A stretch of 64,000 nt of DNA from Cohaesibacter marisflavi (GCF_900115225.1 NZ_FOVR01000011.1:62001-126000); one strand, 5' to 3'; positions 35,135-45,177 are shown, counted from the first letter of the stretch. The notes: a model not told the origin generated them from the sequence alone. A program made the numbers and translations.

Positions 35135-36955
35135 TCAGCTGGCCTTTTTGGAGGCGCGCATGGCCCGCTTGCGATCATTAGGATCCAGCAGGATCTTGCG
35201 CAGGCGGATGGACTGTGGCGTCACTTCCACCAGCTCATCATCGGCGATGTAGCTCAGCGCAGCTTCAAGGCTCAGCCTTAGCGGCGTGGTCAGCTTGATG
35301 GCATCATCCTTGCCCGAAGAGCGGATGTTGGTCAGCTGCTTGCCCTTGAGCACGTTGATGTCCAGATCGTTGCCACGGGTATGCTCGCCCACGATCATGC
35401 CTTCATAGACCTTGGTGCCCGGATCGATCATCATAGGTCCGCGATCTTCCAGCTGCCAGAGGGCGTAAGCCACAGCTTCGCCATTGCCGTTGGAAAGCAA
35501 TACGCCGGTGTTGCGCGAGGCGATCTCGCCCTTGTGCGGCTGATATTCATGGAAAATACGGTTCATGATGGCCGTGCCGCGCGTGTCGCTGAGCAGTTCG
35601 GACTGGTAGCCGATCAGGCCACGGGTCGGCGCGTGGAACATCAGGCGTGTACGACCGCCACCGGATGGGCGCATTTCGACCATTTCGGCTTTGCGTTCCT
35701 GCATCTTTTGCACAACGATACCGGAAAATTCATCATCCACGTCGATGGTAACTTCTTCGATTGGCTCGAGGCGCTTGCCATTTTCGTCCTTCTGCATGAC
35801 GACCTGCGGACGGCCGACGCCAAGTTCGAAGCCTTCGCGACGCATATTCTCGATGAGGATGGAGAGCATCAGCTCGCCACGGCCCGATACGATGAAGGCG
35901 TCTGTGCCCTGGGCTTCTTCCACTTTCAGGGCAACGTTGCCCTCGGCTTCAGACAGCAGGCGGGAACGGATGACGCGGCTCTGTACCTTGTCGCCTTCCT
36001 GGCCGGCCAGCGGGCTGTCGTTGACGCGGAAGGTCATGGACAAGGTTGGCGGGTCAATCGGCTGGGCCTGAATGGCTTCGGTCACGGCTGGCGCGCAGAT
36101 GGTGTCGGCAACGGTGGCCTTCTGCAGGCCGGCGATGGAAACGATGTCGCCTGCTTCGCCCTTTTCGATGGCGGCGCGTTCAAGGCCGCGGAAAGCCAGA
36201 ACCTTGGAGATGCGGCCCTGTTCGATCAGTGAACCATCACGGGACAAAGCCTTGACGGCCATGTTCGGGGTGACTTCGCCTGCGATGATACGACCGGTCA
36301 GGATGCGGCCAAGGAAGTTGTCCGACTGAATGGTGGTTGCCAGCAGACGGAATTCGCCTTCTTCCACCTTGGGGGCAGGCACATGCTTGATGACCATATC
36401 GAACAATGGCTCAAGGCTATCCTTGGGGCCATCCGGATCGGTCGCCATCCAGCCGTTCTTGGCGGAGCCGTAAAGAACGGGGAAGTCGAGCTGATGCTCG
36501 TCGGCATCCAGATTGGCGAACAGGTCAAAGACTTCGTCGAGCACTTCGTCAGCGCGCTGCTCGGGTTTGTCGATCTTGTTGATGGCTACGATCGGGCGCA
36601 GGCCAAGATTCAATGCCTTGGAGACCACGAATTTGGTCTGAGGCATCGGGCCTTCAGCCGCATCCACCAGCACGATAACGCCATCGACCATGTTGAGGAT
36701 ACGTTCCACTTCGCCGCCAAAGTCGGCGTGGCCCGGGGTGTCAACGATGTTGATGCGTGTGCCGTCATGTTCCAGCGAAGTCACTTTGGCCAGAATGGTG
36801 ATACCGCGCTCACGTTCGATATCGTTGGAATCCATCATCCGTTCTTCGGTTTGCTGGTTGGCCCGGAACATGCCGGAGGCTTTGAGCAGTTCATCGATCA
36901 GAGTGGTCTTGCCGTGGTCAACGTGTGCGATGATCGCAATGTTGCGCAGATTCAT
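35135..36955 (-). CDS. typA: translational GTPase TypA/BipA
   Basis: A full-length 606-residue ribosome-binding GTPase of the EF-G family. G1 is AHVDHGKT (10-17), G2 includes RGITI (Thr53), G3 DTPGH (72-76) and G4 NKID (126-129). Domains II, III and V and the BipA-specific C-terminal domain follow. TypA supports 50S subunit assembly and growth under cold or other stress. It is a single gene; the gap upstream (36956-37211) shows no gene, only a GGCTGCGTTGCAG motif also present at 33901. Confidence 0.96.
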   Translation of the reverse strand: MNLRNIAIIAHVDHGKTTLIDELLKASGMFRANQQTEERMMDSNDIERERGITILAKVTSLEHDGTRINIVDTPGHADFGGEVERILNMVDGVIVLVDAAEGPMPQTKFVVSKALNLGLRPIVAINKIDKPEQRADEVLDEVFDLFANLDADEHQLDFPVLYGSAKNGWMATDPDGPKDSLEPLFDMVIKHVPAPKVEEGEFRLLATTIQSDNFLGRILTGRIIAGEVTPNMAVKALSRDGSLIEQGRISKVLAFRGLERAAIEKGEAGDIVSIAGLQKATVADTICAPAVTEAIQAQPIDPPTLSMTFRVNDSPLAGQEGDKVQSRVIRSRLLSEAEGNVALKVEEAQGTDAFIVSGRGELMLSILIENMRREGFELGVGRPQVVMQKDENGKRLEPIEEVTIDVDDEFSGIVVQKMQERKAEMVEMRPSGGGRTRLMFHAPTRGLIGYQSELLSDTRGTAIMNRIFHEYQPHKGEIASRNTGVLLSNGNGEAVAYALWQLEDRGPMMIDPGTKVYEGMIVGEHTRGNDLDINVLKGKQLTNIRSSGKDDAIKLTTPLRLSLEAALSYIADDELVEVTPQSIRLRKILLDPNDRKRAMRASKKAS

Positions 36956-37211
36956 GTCTGTTTCTCATGTTGTACGGGCATAGCAAACGGCCTCGGCAAA
37001 TGCCGACGCACCCTCTCAGCCCGACTTATTCAGGAAGTTGGCGCAAGCTCTATACGAATTTTCCCCAGTTGAAAAGCCTTGTTCATGCGGAAAAACGGCA
37101 AATTGGCTGCGTTGCAGTATTGCATAGCTCTCTAAAGCGTTCCTGTGACAGGGGAATGAAGCTTGTTGCGGGACCATAATTGACCGATCTCGAACAGCGA
37201 TGCGCGCGTGT

Positions 37212-37745
37212 TTATGCCGAGGGATCAACCGGCCAGACCTCAAAAGCTGTCTGGTAGGAGACATAAAGAGGGTGTTTGGGGTGATTATCGCGGGAGAGGC
37301 CAAGATGGTGCAATACCAATCCTTCCGAGGCCAGCAGCCTGGAGACCGCAGGTCCCATGCCCAGATAGGCTCCGTGGGTGCCCCATGCACACAGGACCGT
37401 GTCGGCAAGACGGGCGGATTTCGTCAGGATGGCCAGATTGTCCGGCCCTATCGGCTCCTTTGCCCGTTTGAGGTCTTTCGGATCTGTGGCGCGATAGGCA
37501 AAGAGGTTGCAAGCCCTGAGGCCGCCATAGCCCAGTGCGCGGGCACGTCGTTCGCAGCGCTCGATGGTGGGATCATTCTTCAGCTCGGTTGCCGTGGACG
37601 GATTGAGCATGATGAACAGGAGTTTGGGGGCCGTCTCGTCCCAGACCCGCGTGAGGGCGTAGCGGTAGGTTTCGCATGGCGAGTAATGGGCCGTGGAGAT
37701 TTTGCCCTCTTCGATATGCTGTCTGATCAAAAGTGTTTCGGTCAT
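37212..37745 (-). CDS. DUF1643 family protein
   Basis: A 177-residue protein of the DUF1643 family. The hallmark KLLFIMLNPSTATELKNDPTIERC occurs early, followed by GGLRACNLFAYRATDPKDL and, late in the sequence, HPLYV. The biochemical function is not known. I start at ATG 37745; an ATG 12 codons upstream (37781), only 5 bases after the fucU stop, is possible. It is probably cotranscribed with the fucU-like gene. Confidence 0.82.
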   Translation of the reverse strand: MTETLLIRQHIEEGKISTAHYSPCETYRYALTRVWDETAPKLLFIMLNPSTATELKNDPTIERCERRARALGYGGLRACNLFAYRATDPKDLKRAKEPIGPDNLAILTKSARLADTVLCAWGTHGAYLGMGPAVSRLLASEGLVLHHLGLSRDNHPKHPLYVSYQTAFEVWPVDPSA

Positions 37746-37786
37746 ATGCGTTTCCAAAGAGGGCAATATGCTCTGTTTCATGCGCG

Positions 37787-38230
37787 TCAGAGACGCACAA
37801 CGCCCTTCTTGACGATAATATTGCCATAGAGCCGCCGTTCGCCGGTCTGGACGATGGCATAGGCGTTCTGGGAGCGCTCATAGAAGGCAAAGCGGTTCAT
37901 CGATGCAATGTCTGCCGGATTGTCAGCCGCATCTTTGATGACAGACTGGAATTCGGTCACAACAGGCGGAATCTCGGCAGTATCGCCAACCACTTCCATC
38001 ACATAGGCCGGGTCTTCCACGAAGTCGTCCAGTGGCATCAGCTCCAGCACGGCTTTCAAAACGTCCGTTGCCAATATGCCGTCAAGGCGCACATAGCGGC
38101 AGCCGTTGGTGCGGGCGATCTGCTCGCCGGGGTAATTCGCATCAGCAATCACCAGATCATCGCCATGTCCCATGGCAGCGAGAATATGAAGAAGGTCTGG
38201 GGAGAGAAGTGGATTGATATTTCTAAGCAT
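37787..38230 (-). CDS. fucU: RbsD/FucU family sugar mutarotase
   Basis: A 147-residue sugar mutarotase-like protein. AAMGHGDDLVIADANYP with His22 is the catalytic-site motif of the RbsD/FucU fold. The C-terminal YGNIIVKKGV is also typical. FucU interconverts anomers of L-fucose and RbsD acts on ribose; the early sequence favours FucU. No fucose or ribose transport genes lie nearby. ATG 38230 has GGGAACC upstream; an in-frame GTG six codons earlier is an alternative. Confidence 0.88.
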   Translation of the reverse strand: MLRNINPLLSPDLLHILAAMGHGDDLVIADANYPGEQIARTNGCRYVRLDGILATDVLKAVLELMPLDDFVEDPAYVMEVVGDTAEIPPVVTEFQSVIKDAADNPADIASMNRFAFYERSQNAYAIVQTGERRLYGNIIVKKGVVRL

Positions 38231-38322
38231 TGGATGGTTCCCAATCACATAAAGGCCTTATGGATACAGGATCGCGGCTGGTTTGCGGGTGCAAATCGAC
38301 TAAGGAGCAATCTGTCTCATCC

Positions 38323-38353
38323 ATAAAAAATGGCGAGGTTGTAACCCCGCCAC
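38323..38353 (-). terminator. intrinsic terminator of argG
   Basis: On the minus strand GGCGGGGTT and AACCTCGCC pair (one A-C mismatch, two-base loop), followed by a run of Ts. It lies 29 bases after the argG stop. Confidence 0.75.
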
Positions 38354-38381
38354 TTTGTCATTCCAGATTGGAGGCTTCAAC

Positions 38382-39611
38382 TTAGCCTTTGGCCTTGCGG
38401 TTGCGATAGCCAATGGTCCTTAGGCGCAGTCCCTGTAGCTCGATAAAGCCGGCAGCGTCATTGTGGTCATAGTCGATCGCGCCTTCTTCGAAGGTCACCA
38501 GATCTTCGCTATAGAGGCTGTATTCGCTGTCTCGGGCGATGACGTCAACATTGCCCTTGTAGAGCTTCAGTTTAACAGTGCCGGTGACATATTCCTGAGA
38601 CTTGTCGATCAGAGCCTGCAGCATTTCGCGTTCCGGGCTGTACCAGAAGCCGTTATAGATCAGCTCTGCATAGCGCGGCATGATGGAATCCTTCAGGTGT
38701 GCCGAGCCGCCATCAAGGGTGATGGATTCGATGCCGCGGTGCGCTGCGATCAGGATCGTGCCGCCCGGGGTTTCATAGATGCCACGGGATTTCATGCCGA
38801 CGAAACGGTTCTCCACCAGATCAAGGCGACCGATGCCATTGTCATGGCCCAGCTCGTTGAGTTTGGTGAGGATTTCTGCCGGGGTCATTTTGACGCCATC
38901 AATGGAAACAGCGTCGCCCTTTTCAAAGCCAACTTCGATGATGGTGGCTTTGTCTGGAGCCGCTTCCGGGCTGATGGTGCGGGAATAGACATATTCCTCA
39001 GCCGGGATGGCCGGATCTTCCAGAACACGGCCTTCAGAAGAGGTGTGCAGCAGGTTGGCATCCACCGAGAAGGGGGCTTCGCCGCGTTTGTCCTTGGTGA
39101 TGGGGATCTGGTTCTGCTCTGCAAACTCGAGAAGCTTGGTGCGCGAGGTCAGGTCCCATTCACGCCAAGGTGCGATGACCTTGATGTCCGGGTTGAGGGC
39201 ACGGGCGGCCAGCTCGAAACGGACCTGATCATTGCCCTTGCCGGTTGCGCCGTGAGCGACGGCATCGGCGCCGGTTTCCTTGGCGATCTCGACAAGGCGT
39301 TTGGAGATCAGCGGGCGGGCGATGGAGGTGCCGAGCAGGTAGACGCCTTCATAAAGGGCGTTGGCGCGGAACATCGGGAAAACGAAGTCACGCACGAATT
39401 CTTCACGGACATCTTCGATATATATGTCCTTGATGCCGAGCATTTCGGCTTTTTTGCGGGCTGGTTCCAGCTCTTCACCCTGACCGAGATCGGCGGTGAA
39501 GGTAACCACTTCGCAGCCATATTCGGTCTGCAGCCATTTGAGAATGATGGATGTATCCAGGCCCCCTGAATAGGCCAATACGACTTTTTTGATATCGCCT
39601 TTTTTCGCCAT
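38382..39611 (-). CDS. argG: argininosuccinate synthase
   Basis: A 409-residue ArgG that joins citrulline and aspartate with ATP in arginine synthesis. The ATP-pyrophosphatase loop AYSGGLDTS is at residues 13-21. [14 protein letters not shown] is the citrulline/aspartate-site block, and [17 protein letters not shown] is strongly conserved. Length is normal. It is a single-gene unit with its own terminator. Confidence 0.97.
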   Translation of the reverse strand: MAKKGDIKKVVLAYSGGLDTSIILKWLQTEYGCEVVTFTADLGQGEELEPARKKAEMLGIKDIYIEDVREEFVRDFVFPMFRANALYEGVYLLGTSIARPLISKRLVEIAKETGADAVAHGATGKGNDQVRFELAARALNPDIKVIAPWREWDLTSRTKLLEFAEQNQIPITKDKRGEAPFSVDANLLHTSSEGRVLEDPAIPAEEYVYSRTISPEAAPDKATIIEVGFEKGDAVSIDGVKMTPAEILTKLNELGHDNGIGRLDLVENRFVGMKSRGIYETPGGTILIAAHRGIESITLDGGSAHLKDSIMPRYAELIYNGFWYSPEREMLQALIDKSQEYVTGTVKLKLYKGNVDVIARDSEYSLYSEDLVTFEEGAIDYDHNDAAGFIELQGLRLRTIGYRNRKAKG

Positions 39612-39841
39612 GCGATTTCACCTGATTGTCTGGAGGCGCCTGATGCAATGTCTGCGCCATAGTCATTGGGAAGAGACTGCTCTCTTTAATATATCTGGCG
39701 GCACTATAGGCGCTATATAATTCTGCGCAAGAGGGAGAGGGGAGAATTTCCTCCTGAGGGGGGCGAGTTATCCGCCGGGTTTTGTCCTTATGGCAGCGTA
39801 GGTCCTTCCACTCTGCCAAGGCTTCTTAGCATTTGGCTGGG

Positions 39842-40624
39842 TTATTGGCTCAGAATGCGCCAGAGCGTTGCAAGGCGCGCGCGGAGCTGTTGTCCTGTAT
39901 GATCCCAGTTTTCCTCAATTCTTTGTGCCCTGTCGCCAAACCATCCGGCCTGCTGCATGAGGCGATAGAGGATGACCATCACCCAGCCTGTCAGCGCCCA
40001 CGAAAGGAGAATGTCGGAGAGAAAATGCCCCCCAAAGGCGACGCGATTAAGCGAGATCAGCACACACAGCGTGGCAAGGAGCCAAACCGATACCTTGCGC
40101 CAGCCAAATGGCAAGAGCAATACCAATCCCAACATCCAGAAGCCCATTGAGGCTTCACCTGATACGAAGGAACAGTTGCTCTGGCAGTGATCGGCCAACA
40201 CCCAGACTTCAGAGTAGGGCCAGTCGCCGCCAAACAGATCTGTCTGGATCGGGCGGGCGCGGCCCCAGTTGGCCTTGAGCAGGCCATTGACCAGTAGTCC
40301 CGGCCCCAATAGGGCGCTTGCTCCCAGAAATAAGACAATCGGGAGCGGAAAAAGCTTTTTGAGAGATGGCCAGAAGAGACGCGCAAGAGCGAAGCCAAGC
40401 AAGAGCAGAATGGCGGCACGAGGCAGAAACAGGCCCAGCTTGCGCAACCGCAGTGGCACATCGTGAGCCTTGAGCCAGAAGCCATCGACAGGACTGAAAA
40501 AGAGCCCACTGACCCAGATGTCCAGCTCCGGCAGGATGAGAAAGAGGCTTGATAGCAGCAAAATCGCCATAGTCGCCCAATAGACAGGGTAACGGTATGC
40601 TTCGTGTATAAAAGTCTTGCGCAT
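39842..40624 (-). CDS. PAP2-family membrane phosphatase
   Basis: A 260-residue membrane protein with about six helices and the three PAP2 phosphatase motifs: K117-X6-R124-P125 (KANWGRARP), Ser155-Gly156-Glu157 (CSFVSGEAS) and R194-X5-H200-X3-D204 (RVAFGGHFLSD). Motif 2 has Glu where SGH proteins have the acid His; the nucleophile His200 is present. Related proteins act on lipid A, undecaprenyl or phospholipid phosphates at the periplasmic face. The substrate cannot be read from sequence. Confidence 0.85.
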   Translation of the reverse strand: MRKTFIHEAYRYPVYWATMAILLLSSLFLILPELDIWVSGLFFSPVDGFWLKAHDVPLRLRKLGLFLPRAAILLLLGFALARLFWPSLKKLFPLPIVLFLGASALLGPGLLVNGLLKANWGRARPIQTDLFGGDWPYSEVWVLADHCQSNCSFVSGEASMGFWMLGLVLLLPFGWRKVSVWLLATLCVLISLNRVAFGGHFLSDILLSWALTGWVMVILYRLMQQAGWFGDRAQRIEENWDHTGQQLRARLATLWRILSQ

Positions 40625-40749
40625 GGGTGGGTCCGGGTCGCTTGGTCTTTGCCTGCTCTAGCCTATTTGTCGGGCAAAGAAAAGGGACTGCGGGCGGTTG
40701 CATCGTGGTGGTGATTTATGTCCTTCTGGGTGGGGAAAGGATCGATTCG

Positions 40750-41100
40750 ATGACGCATTTATGGATAAGTCTGATGCGGTTGGTTCTTGTTGCCTTTCTT
40801 GGCGCGGGACTCTTTGCCGTCAGCAGCGTTTCCGGCGCGACACAAAGCCGGGATGATAGTTGCAGAGCTCTGTCCATGGTGCGTTGTGATGCAGCGTCCC
40901 GATGTATTTGGGTGAAGAGCTACATGACCAAGACGGGCGCACGCATTGGTGCCCATTGCCTGGCCAAGAACCGCAATAAAAGCTCGGCCATCAATAAATT
41001 GCTCAATGGCGAGAAGTCCTCCACTACCGTCACGCGGATCCCCCCCCAGAGGCGGGGCAGTATCACGCGCAATCCCAAGCCCTCTGAAAAGCTTAGATAG
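40750..41100 (+). CDS. small secreted cysteine-containing protein
   Basis: A 116-residue protein with an N-terminal signal peptide (MTHLWISLMRLVLVAFLGAGLFAVSSVSGA). Four cysteines follow in a compact region, in SCRALSMVRC, SRCIWVK and HCLAKN, which could form two disulfides in the periplasm. The rest is basic and Ser/Thr/Pro-rich. I do not recognise the family. The ATG at 40750 has GGGGAAAGGA just upstream. Confidence 0.65.
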   Translation: MTHLWISLMRLVLVAFLGAGLFAVSSVSGATQSRDDSCRALSMVRCDAASRCIWVKSYMTKTGARIGAHCLAKNRNKSSAINKLLNGEKSSTTVTRIPPQRRGSITRNPKPSEKLR

Positions 41101-41144
41101 GCTCTGCGGGTGCGATCGCGGGGTTTGTCGCTTCATGGTGACAT

Positions 41145-41188
41145 GAAAAGAGCCGACGCAAGGGCTGTGATCGCTTGCATCGGCTCTG
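41145..41188 (-). terminator. intrinsic terminator of the 50-residue ORF
   Basis: AGAGCCGACGCAAG and CTTGCATCGGCTCT form a 14-bp stem with one mismatch and an 11-base loop. On the minus strand four Ts follow. It lies 61 bases after the small ORF's stop. Confidence 0.7.
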
Positions 41189-41248
41189 GCTCGCTATCTT
41201 TGGGAGGATAGGGCCTATCAATGGGTATTTTTCTTTGAAAAGTAGGCG

Positions 41249-41401
41249 TTAGTGTTTGCGTGAAAGGGCCTGAAGCATATTGACCCATGGCATGAAAGGT
41301 TGCCATTCAGGACGTTCAAACGGGTCCTGGAAGGCGTCATGTTTGGTATGGCTGGTCTTTGTTGCAGAATCCCACATGAGCAATGTTTGCATATGTGTCA
41401 T
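41249..41401 (-). CDS. 50-residue protein, unknown (newly called small ORF)
   Basis: A small gene below usual length cut-offs: ATG at 41401, TAA at 41249-41251, 50 residues beginning MTHMQTLLMW and ending MLQALSRKH. AGGAG lies 9 bases before the ATG, and a strong terminator follows 61 bases after the stop, so the transcription unit looks complete. The protein is rich in Met, Trp, Phe and Pro (DPFERPEWQPFMPWV), suggesting an interaction peptide rather than an enzyme. A hairpin at 41435-41459 precedes it. I do not recognise a family. Confidence 0.6.
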   Translation of the reverse strand: MTHMQTLLMWDSATKTSHTKHDAFQDPFERPEWQPFMPWVNMLQALSRKH

Positions 41402-41427
41402 TTTCTACACTCCTGCATTATGCGCAT

Positions 41428-41459
41428 AAAAATCCCTGCCGTCGGCCCGTGGAGGCAGG
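41428..41459 (-). promoter_or_regulatory. leader hairpin before the 50-residue ORF
   Basis: On the minus strand CCTGCC and GGCAGG form a 6-bp stem followed by GATTTTTAT, resembling a weak terminator or attenuator about 30 bases before the small ORF's ATG. It could instead end an upstream transcript. Suggestive only. Confidence 0.3.
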
Positions 41460-41660
41460 AACGGATGATTCTATACGCCGATTGTGACTGATGGTTCCCT
41501 TGGAATGGCTCGGTGTTGATCCATTGAAAAATCGCGCACCGGTCCTTGGGGACACCCTAAGATATAGCATCACCCGCATGAGCGATGTAGATTAGAGTTT
41601 GAAAGTCGTTTTTCATTCTTATGCGTTTCGCCTGTTTGTGCTCCGTAGGAAAGAAGTGTC

Positions 41661-42524
41661 ATGGAAGCAAGTTGGGATGATCTCAGGCTCTTTATGATTG
41701 TGGCCGAGTGCGGCGGATTATCCGGTGCAGCGGCGCGTACGGGGCTTAGTGCGCCGACAATCGGGCGACGCATTCTGGCTCTTGAGCGGACGATGAATCG
41801 TTTGCTGTTCGAGCGCAGCAGACGCGGCTATGTCTTGGCCAAGGACGGCGAGATTCTGCTTGAGCAGGTCAAGCAGATGCAGAAAATTTCGACCGATATT
41901 ACAGACTGGCATGGCGGGGCTTTCAAGGATCCTGTGGTGGAAGTGGCTGGCGATACATGGTTGGCCATGTTTTTTGCCCATCACGGCAAAGCCCTTTCAA
42001 AAGGGCCGGGTGATATTCGAGTCGGCTTTACCGACTGTCATGAAACAACCCAACATATCAATCGCGACAGGCTCGTGTTTCTGACGATTGCACCGCCCAC
42101 TTCAGGCAACTATGCCATCCTGCAATCGGTCGTGATGCGCTATGCGGTCTATAAAAGCATTGAGCTGGCCCAAACAGAGGATGTGCCATGGATTTCTCTG
42201 GGCAAGGAGACGTCGCGTTTTCCCGCCGATCGTTGGGTGTTTGAGCATTATGACAGGGAAATCTACAGCTGGACCAACAAGGCGCATATGTTGCTGCACC
42301 TCATCGTGAGCGGGCAGGGGCGAGGGGTTTTGCCTTGCTTCATCGGAGATATGCAGCCTTCCGTGATCCGGGAAGGCGATATAATCGAGGATTTAACCAC
42401 GCGGCTCTATATCGTGGTCAATGATGATGATCGCCGACGCCCCGAAGTGCGCATGATGATGGATCGCGTGGCAGGTCTGCTTAGCGATCATGCCGAGCTG
42501 TTCGCCGGTCGCGGCGGCGCTTGA
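41661..42524 (+). CDS. LysR family transcriptional regulator
   Basis: A 287-residue regulator with an N-terminal winged helix-turn-helix (about residues 5-65; GLSGAAARTGLSAPTIGRRILALERTM). A shorter than usual co-inducer domain follows, with the remark that its GAFKDPVVEVAG linker is atypical. It is a single gene with no obvious divergent target: the nearest minus-strand gene is the 50-residue ORF starting 259 bases away, which is the likeliest regulated partner by position. The inducer is unknown. Confidence 0.85.
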   Translation: MEASWDDLRLFMIVAECGGLSGAAARTGLSAPTIGRRILALERTMNRLLFERSRRGYVLAKDGEILLEQVKQMQKISTDITDWHGGAFKDPVVEVAGDTWLAMFFAHHGKALSKGPGDIRVGFTDCHETTQHINRDRLVFLTIAPPTSGNYAILQSVVMRYAVYKSIELAQTEDVPWISLGKETSRFPADRWVFEHYDREIYSWTNKAHMLLHLIVSGQGRGVLPCFIGDMQPSVIREGDIIEDLTTRLYIVVNDDDRRRPEVRMMMDRVAGLLSDHAELFAGRGGA

Positions 42525-42637
42525 GTCGGCCTTACCGCTTGCTTGCATCCTGAATCGTGCCGCATCTTCGCCACTATTCCTCCATACCGCTTTTTTCGAC
42601 ATTCGTGTCTATTATTAGAAGCTCTCGAAAAGAGATG

Positions 42638-42679
42638 CCAACCCGGCAGAGCCTTCATGTTCTGGTTTGTCGGGTTTTC
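42638..42679 (+). terminator. probable terminator downstream of the LysR gene
   Basis: AACCCG and CGGGTT enclose a partly paired interior and are followed by two further Ts. It lies 114 bases after the LysR gene and just before the ribosome site of the next gene. Confidence 0.4.
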
Positions 42680-42705
42680 AGTTTTGTAAGGAAGAGAAGA
42701 AGAAA

Positions 42706-42948
42706 ATGTCCGTAAAACCGTTTGTTATCGGAGCGCTGGTCTTCGCTGTCTGTGAATATCTCGCCTATGTCGCCTATAGCGGCGAAACTCTAGGTGTGAG
42801 TGGGCGGCGCGGTCGCGCGATAGCCGATCTGGTCAATTGGCTTGTTGCCAAGGTGGGCAGTATGCCGGCCGCGGGAATTCTTGCCGTGGCAGGACTGCTG
42901 CTGGCACTGATTGCTTTCAAGGCAGCCGTGCGCAAGGCTGCGGCCTAG
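42706..42948 (+). CDS. 80-residue membrane protein, unknown
   Basis: A small protein with an N-terminal hydrophobic segment (about 5-24), a polar middle GVSGRRGRAIADLVNW, and a C-terminal hydrophobic segment (about 52-72) ending in a basic tail. Two membrane helices are therefore likely. No family is recognised. ATG 42706 follows AAGGAAGAGAAG. A terminator closes the unit downstream. Confidence 0.65.
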   Translation: MSVKPFVIGALVFAVCEYLAYVAYSGETLGVSGRRGRAIADLVNWLVAKVGSMPAAGILAVAGLLLALIAFKAAVRKAAA

Positions 42949-42980
42949 TCGGCTTCTATTCTGACAAGCCAAATCTGGAG

Positions 42981-43012
42981 AGGTGCGTTCCTGCTGGAGC
43001 GCGCCTTTTTTT
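42981..43012 (+). terminator. intrinsic terminator
   Basis: AGGTGCGTTCC and GGAGCGCGCCT pair (two G-T pairs, four-base loop) and are followed by seven Ts, 32 bases after the 80-residue membrane protein gene. Confidence 0.8.
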
Positions 43013-43050
43013 GCGAGACGAGCAGAGATATTCCAAGAGTTTTCGTGACT

Positions 43051-43509
43051 TCAGAGTGATTTGGGCTTGTTGTCGAGAGACCGCTTGACGATGCCTGCGC
43101 CTCTGCCTGCAATCAGCCAGTAGACAAAGCCGCCGATGAGGCCCGCTGCCATGGCGCGAATATCTATGGCGATTGCCATGGCATCAACCGGCTCATTGGG
43201 AGAATGGGTAATAAAGAAGGACAGCACCAACCCATAGGCCAAATAGATCCAGATGCTGCGCCATGAGAAGATTTCCGCGATGATCAGGCCCAGAATGGCT
43301 GGATAGAAGGCAAAATGCCCCAGTGGGAAGACAAGTACAAAGCCGGAAAAGATGGCGAACATATTTTCCGCTGCCGGATCATGATACATGCCGGGGCTGG
43401 GCGCCATGGAATTGAGGGCAAAGCCCAGAAAGATGCTGGCTGCCATGATGGCCAGAAACAGGCCGATTGGCACCATGATGATGCGGGCAATCAGGCGGGA
43501 CAGGCTCAT
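43051..43509 (-). CDS. conserved membrane protein, unknown function
   Basis: A 152-residue protein with four predicted membrane helices (about 8-30, 49-70, 74-96 and 112-138). I do not recognise it with certainty. It begins 63 bases after the rlmN stop on the same strand, without a visible terminator, so the two may be cotranscribed. Confidence 0.7.
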   Translation of the reverse strand: MSLSRLIARIIMVPIGLFLAIMAASIFLGFALNSMAPSPGMYHDPAAENMFAIFSGFVLVFPLGHFAFYPAILGLIIAEIFSWRSIWIYLAYGLVLSFFITHSPNEPVDAMAIAIDIRAMAAGLIGGFVYWLIAGRGAGIVKRSLDNKPKSL

Positions 43510-43572
43510 GGCAGGCTCCTTGGGCTTACAGGTATCTTGCGAGTGAGAAAAAGGGGAGTGTTTGGGTGCTCC

Positions 43573-44889
43573 CTATTCCTCTTCTTCCATATCGTCGTTG
43601 GAGCCGTCGCCGACAAGGTTTGCCATGCGCATTCTTTCAAGGGCGGCCAACTCGGCTTCCAGCTTTTCGCGCTCAACCTTGCGCAGGCGTTCGGATTCGG
43701 ATTTCAACTGACCACAGGCAGCATAGATGTCACGTCCGCGTGGCGTGCGAACCGGAGACGCATAACCGGCGCGGTTGATGAAATCAGCAAATTCCTCGAT
43801 CTGATCCCAGTCGGAGCATTCATAATTGCTGCCCGGCCAAGGGTTGAAGGGAATGAGGTTGATCTTGGCGGGAATGCCGCGCAGCAGCTTTACGAGGTTG
43901 CGGGCATCCTCGATGGAATCATTCACACCCTTGAGCATCACATATTCGAAGGTGATGCGCTTGGCGTTGGAAACGCCGGGATAGGTGCGGCAAGCCTCAA
44001 GCAGTTCCTTCAGGTTCCACTTCTTGTTGATGGGCACGATTTCGTCGCGCAGCTCATCATTGGTGGCATGAAGGGAAATGGCCAGCATGCAGCCGACTTC
44101 CTCGCCAGCGCGCCGGATGTTTGGCACATGCCCGGAGGTCGACAGCGTGATGCGGCGCTTGGAGATGGACAGACCTTCACCATCGGACATGATCAACATC
44201 GCGGTTTTCACATGGTCGTAGTTGAAGAGCGGTTCGCCCATGCCCATCATGACGACGTTGGAAACAAAACGGCCCATTTTTGGTACGATGGTGCCGACCT
44301 TTGCTTCGCGATCAGGGAAATCGTTGAGGATTTCGCGCGCAACGCGCAGCTGAGCGACGATTTCTTCCGCTGTCAGGTTGCGCACCAGCTTCTGGGTGCC
44401 TGTGTGGCAGAAGGTGCAGTTGAGCGTGCAGCCAACCTGGGAGGAAACGCAAAGCGTGCCCCGATTTTCATCGGGAATATAGACAGTTTCCACTTCCACC
44501 GGACGTCCGGCGCCACGGGGCGGAAAGCGCAGCAGCCATTTGCGGGTGCCGTCTACCGAGATCTGTTCGGCGACCAGTTCGGGATGGGTAATGGTGTAGA
44601 CCAGATCCATCTTGGCGCGCAGATCCTTCGACACGTTGGTCATCTGATCAAAGGAAGTGGCCCCGCGCACATAGATCCAGTGCCAGAGTTGGTTGACGCG
44701 CATGCGGATCTGCTTTTCCGCCACGCCGACCCGGCGCATTGCCTCCGAAAGGTCTTCGCGGTTCATGCCCACAAGATTGAGCTTGTCCGGATCAAGGGCA
44801 GGCCAGGTGTAATTGTGGCTTGTTTCAATAGCGACAGTGTCCAGAACAGGGGTCTCCTGTGCTGTGTCGAGAGCGGAGGCGTGCGTCAT
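43573..44889 (-). CDS. rlmN: dual-specificity RNA methyltransferase RlmN
   Basis: A 438-residue radical-SAM enzyme that methylates C2 of A2503 in 23S rRNA and A37 in some tRNAs. The [4Fe-4S] motif is CTLNCTFC, and the downstream cysteine of the catalytic pair is in AACGQL near the C-terminus. [14 protein letters not shown] is typical. I place the start at ATG 44889; the open frame extends 14 codons further to a TTG. A perfect palindrome TTGCCGATCGGCAA lies at 44956-44969, upstream. The C-terminal tail is very acidic. Confidence 0.95.
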   Translation of the reverse strand: MTHASALDTAQETPVLDTVAIETSHNYTWPALDPDKLNLVGMNREDLSEAMRRVGVAEKQIRMRVNQLWHWIYVRGATSFDQMTNVSKDLRAKMDLVYTITHPELVAEQISVDGTRKWLLRFPPRGAGRPVEVETVYIPDENRGTLCVSSQVGCTLNCTFCHTGTQKLVRNLTAEEIVAQLRVAREILNDFPDREAKVGTIVPKMGRFVSNVVMMGMGEPLFNYDHVKTAMLIMSDGEGLSISKRRITLSTSGHVPNIRRAGEEVGCMLAISLHATNDELRDEIVPINKKWNLKELLEACRTYPGVSNAKRITFEYVMLKGVNDSIEDARNLVKLLRGIPAKINLIPFNPWPGSNYECSDWDQIEEFADFINRAGYASPVRTPRGRDIYAACGQLKSESERLRKVEREKLEAELAALERMRMANLVGDGSNDDMEEEE

Positions 44890-45126
44890 GTAATTTTCAA
44901 AGCCGCGGGTTGGCGCGGTTCCTCTTTTCAAGGCCGATCACGTCTGTTCCTTCGCTTGCCGATCGGCAAAGGCGCAAGGTGTGGCGCGATCCTTGTAGAC
45001 TGCCATTCCAGAACGACCACCGTGCATTGGCTATGGGTGGCCCGATCCTTGCCCTTTTTTCAGCAAATGCTGTCCATCAGGGGGCAATCCGGTTGAATGC
45101 TGTGCGAATTGGCGGGTGTATAAAGC

Positions 45127-45153
45127 AAAAAAGCGGCCTTGTCAGCCGCTTTT
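45127..45153 (-). terminator. intrinsic terminator of ialB
   Basis: On the minus strand AAAAGCGGC and GCCGCTTTT pair over 9 bp around a seven-base loop with two further Ts, 25 bases after the ialB stop. Confidence 0.82.
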
Positions 45154-45177
45154 GTTGATTTTTCTGGTCACTTTATC

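Noticed and set aside
40627-40749. Upstream 41-codon extension of the small secreted protein
   Set aside because: The signal peptide and a strong ribosome site start at 40750; the extension would place charged sequence before the signal.
43315-45096. 593-codon plus-strand frame opposite rlmN
   Set aside because: Antisense to a complete RlmN with catalytic motifs; no start signal and no recognisable product. The same reasoning removes the long frames opposite acnB, argG, purH and typA.
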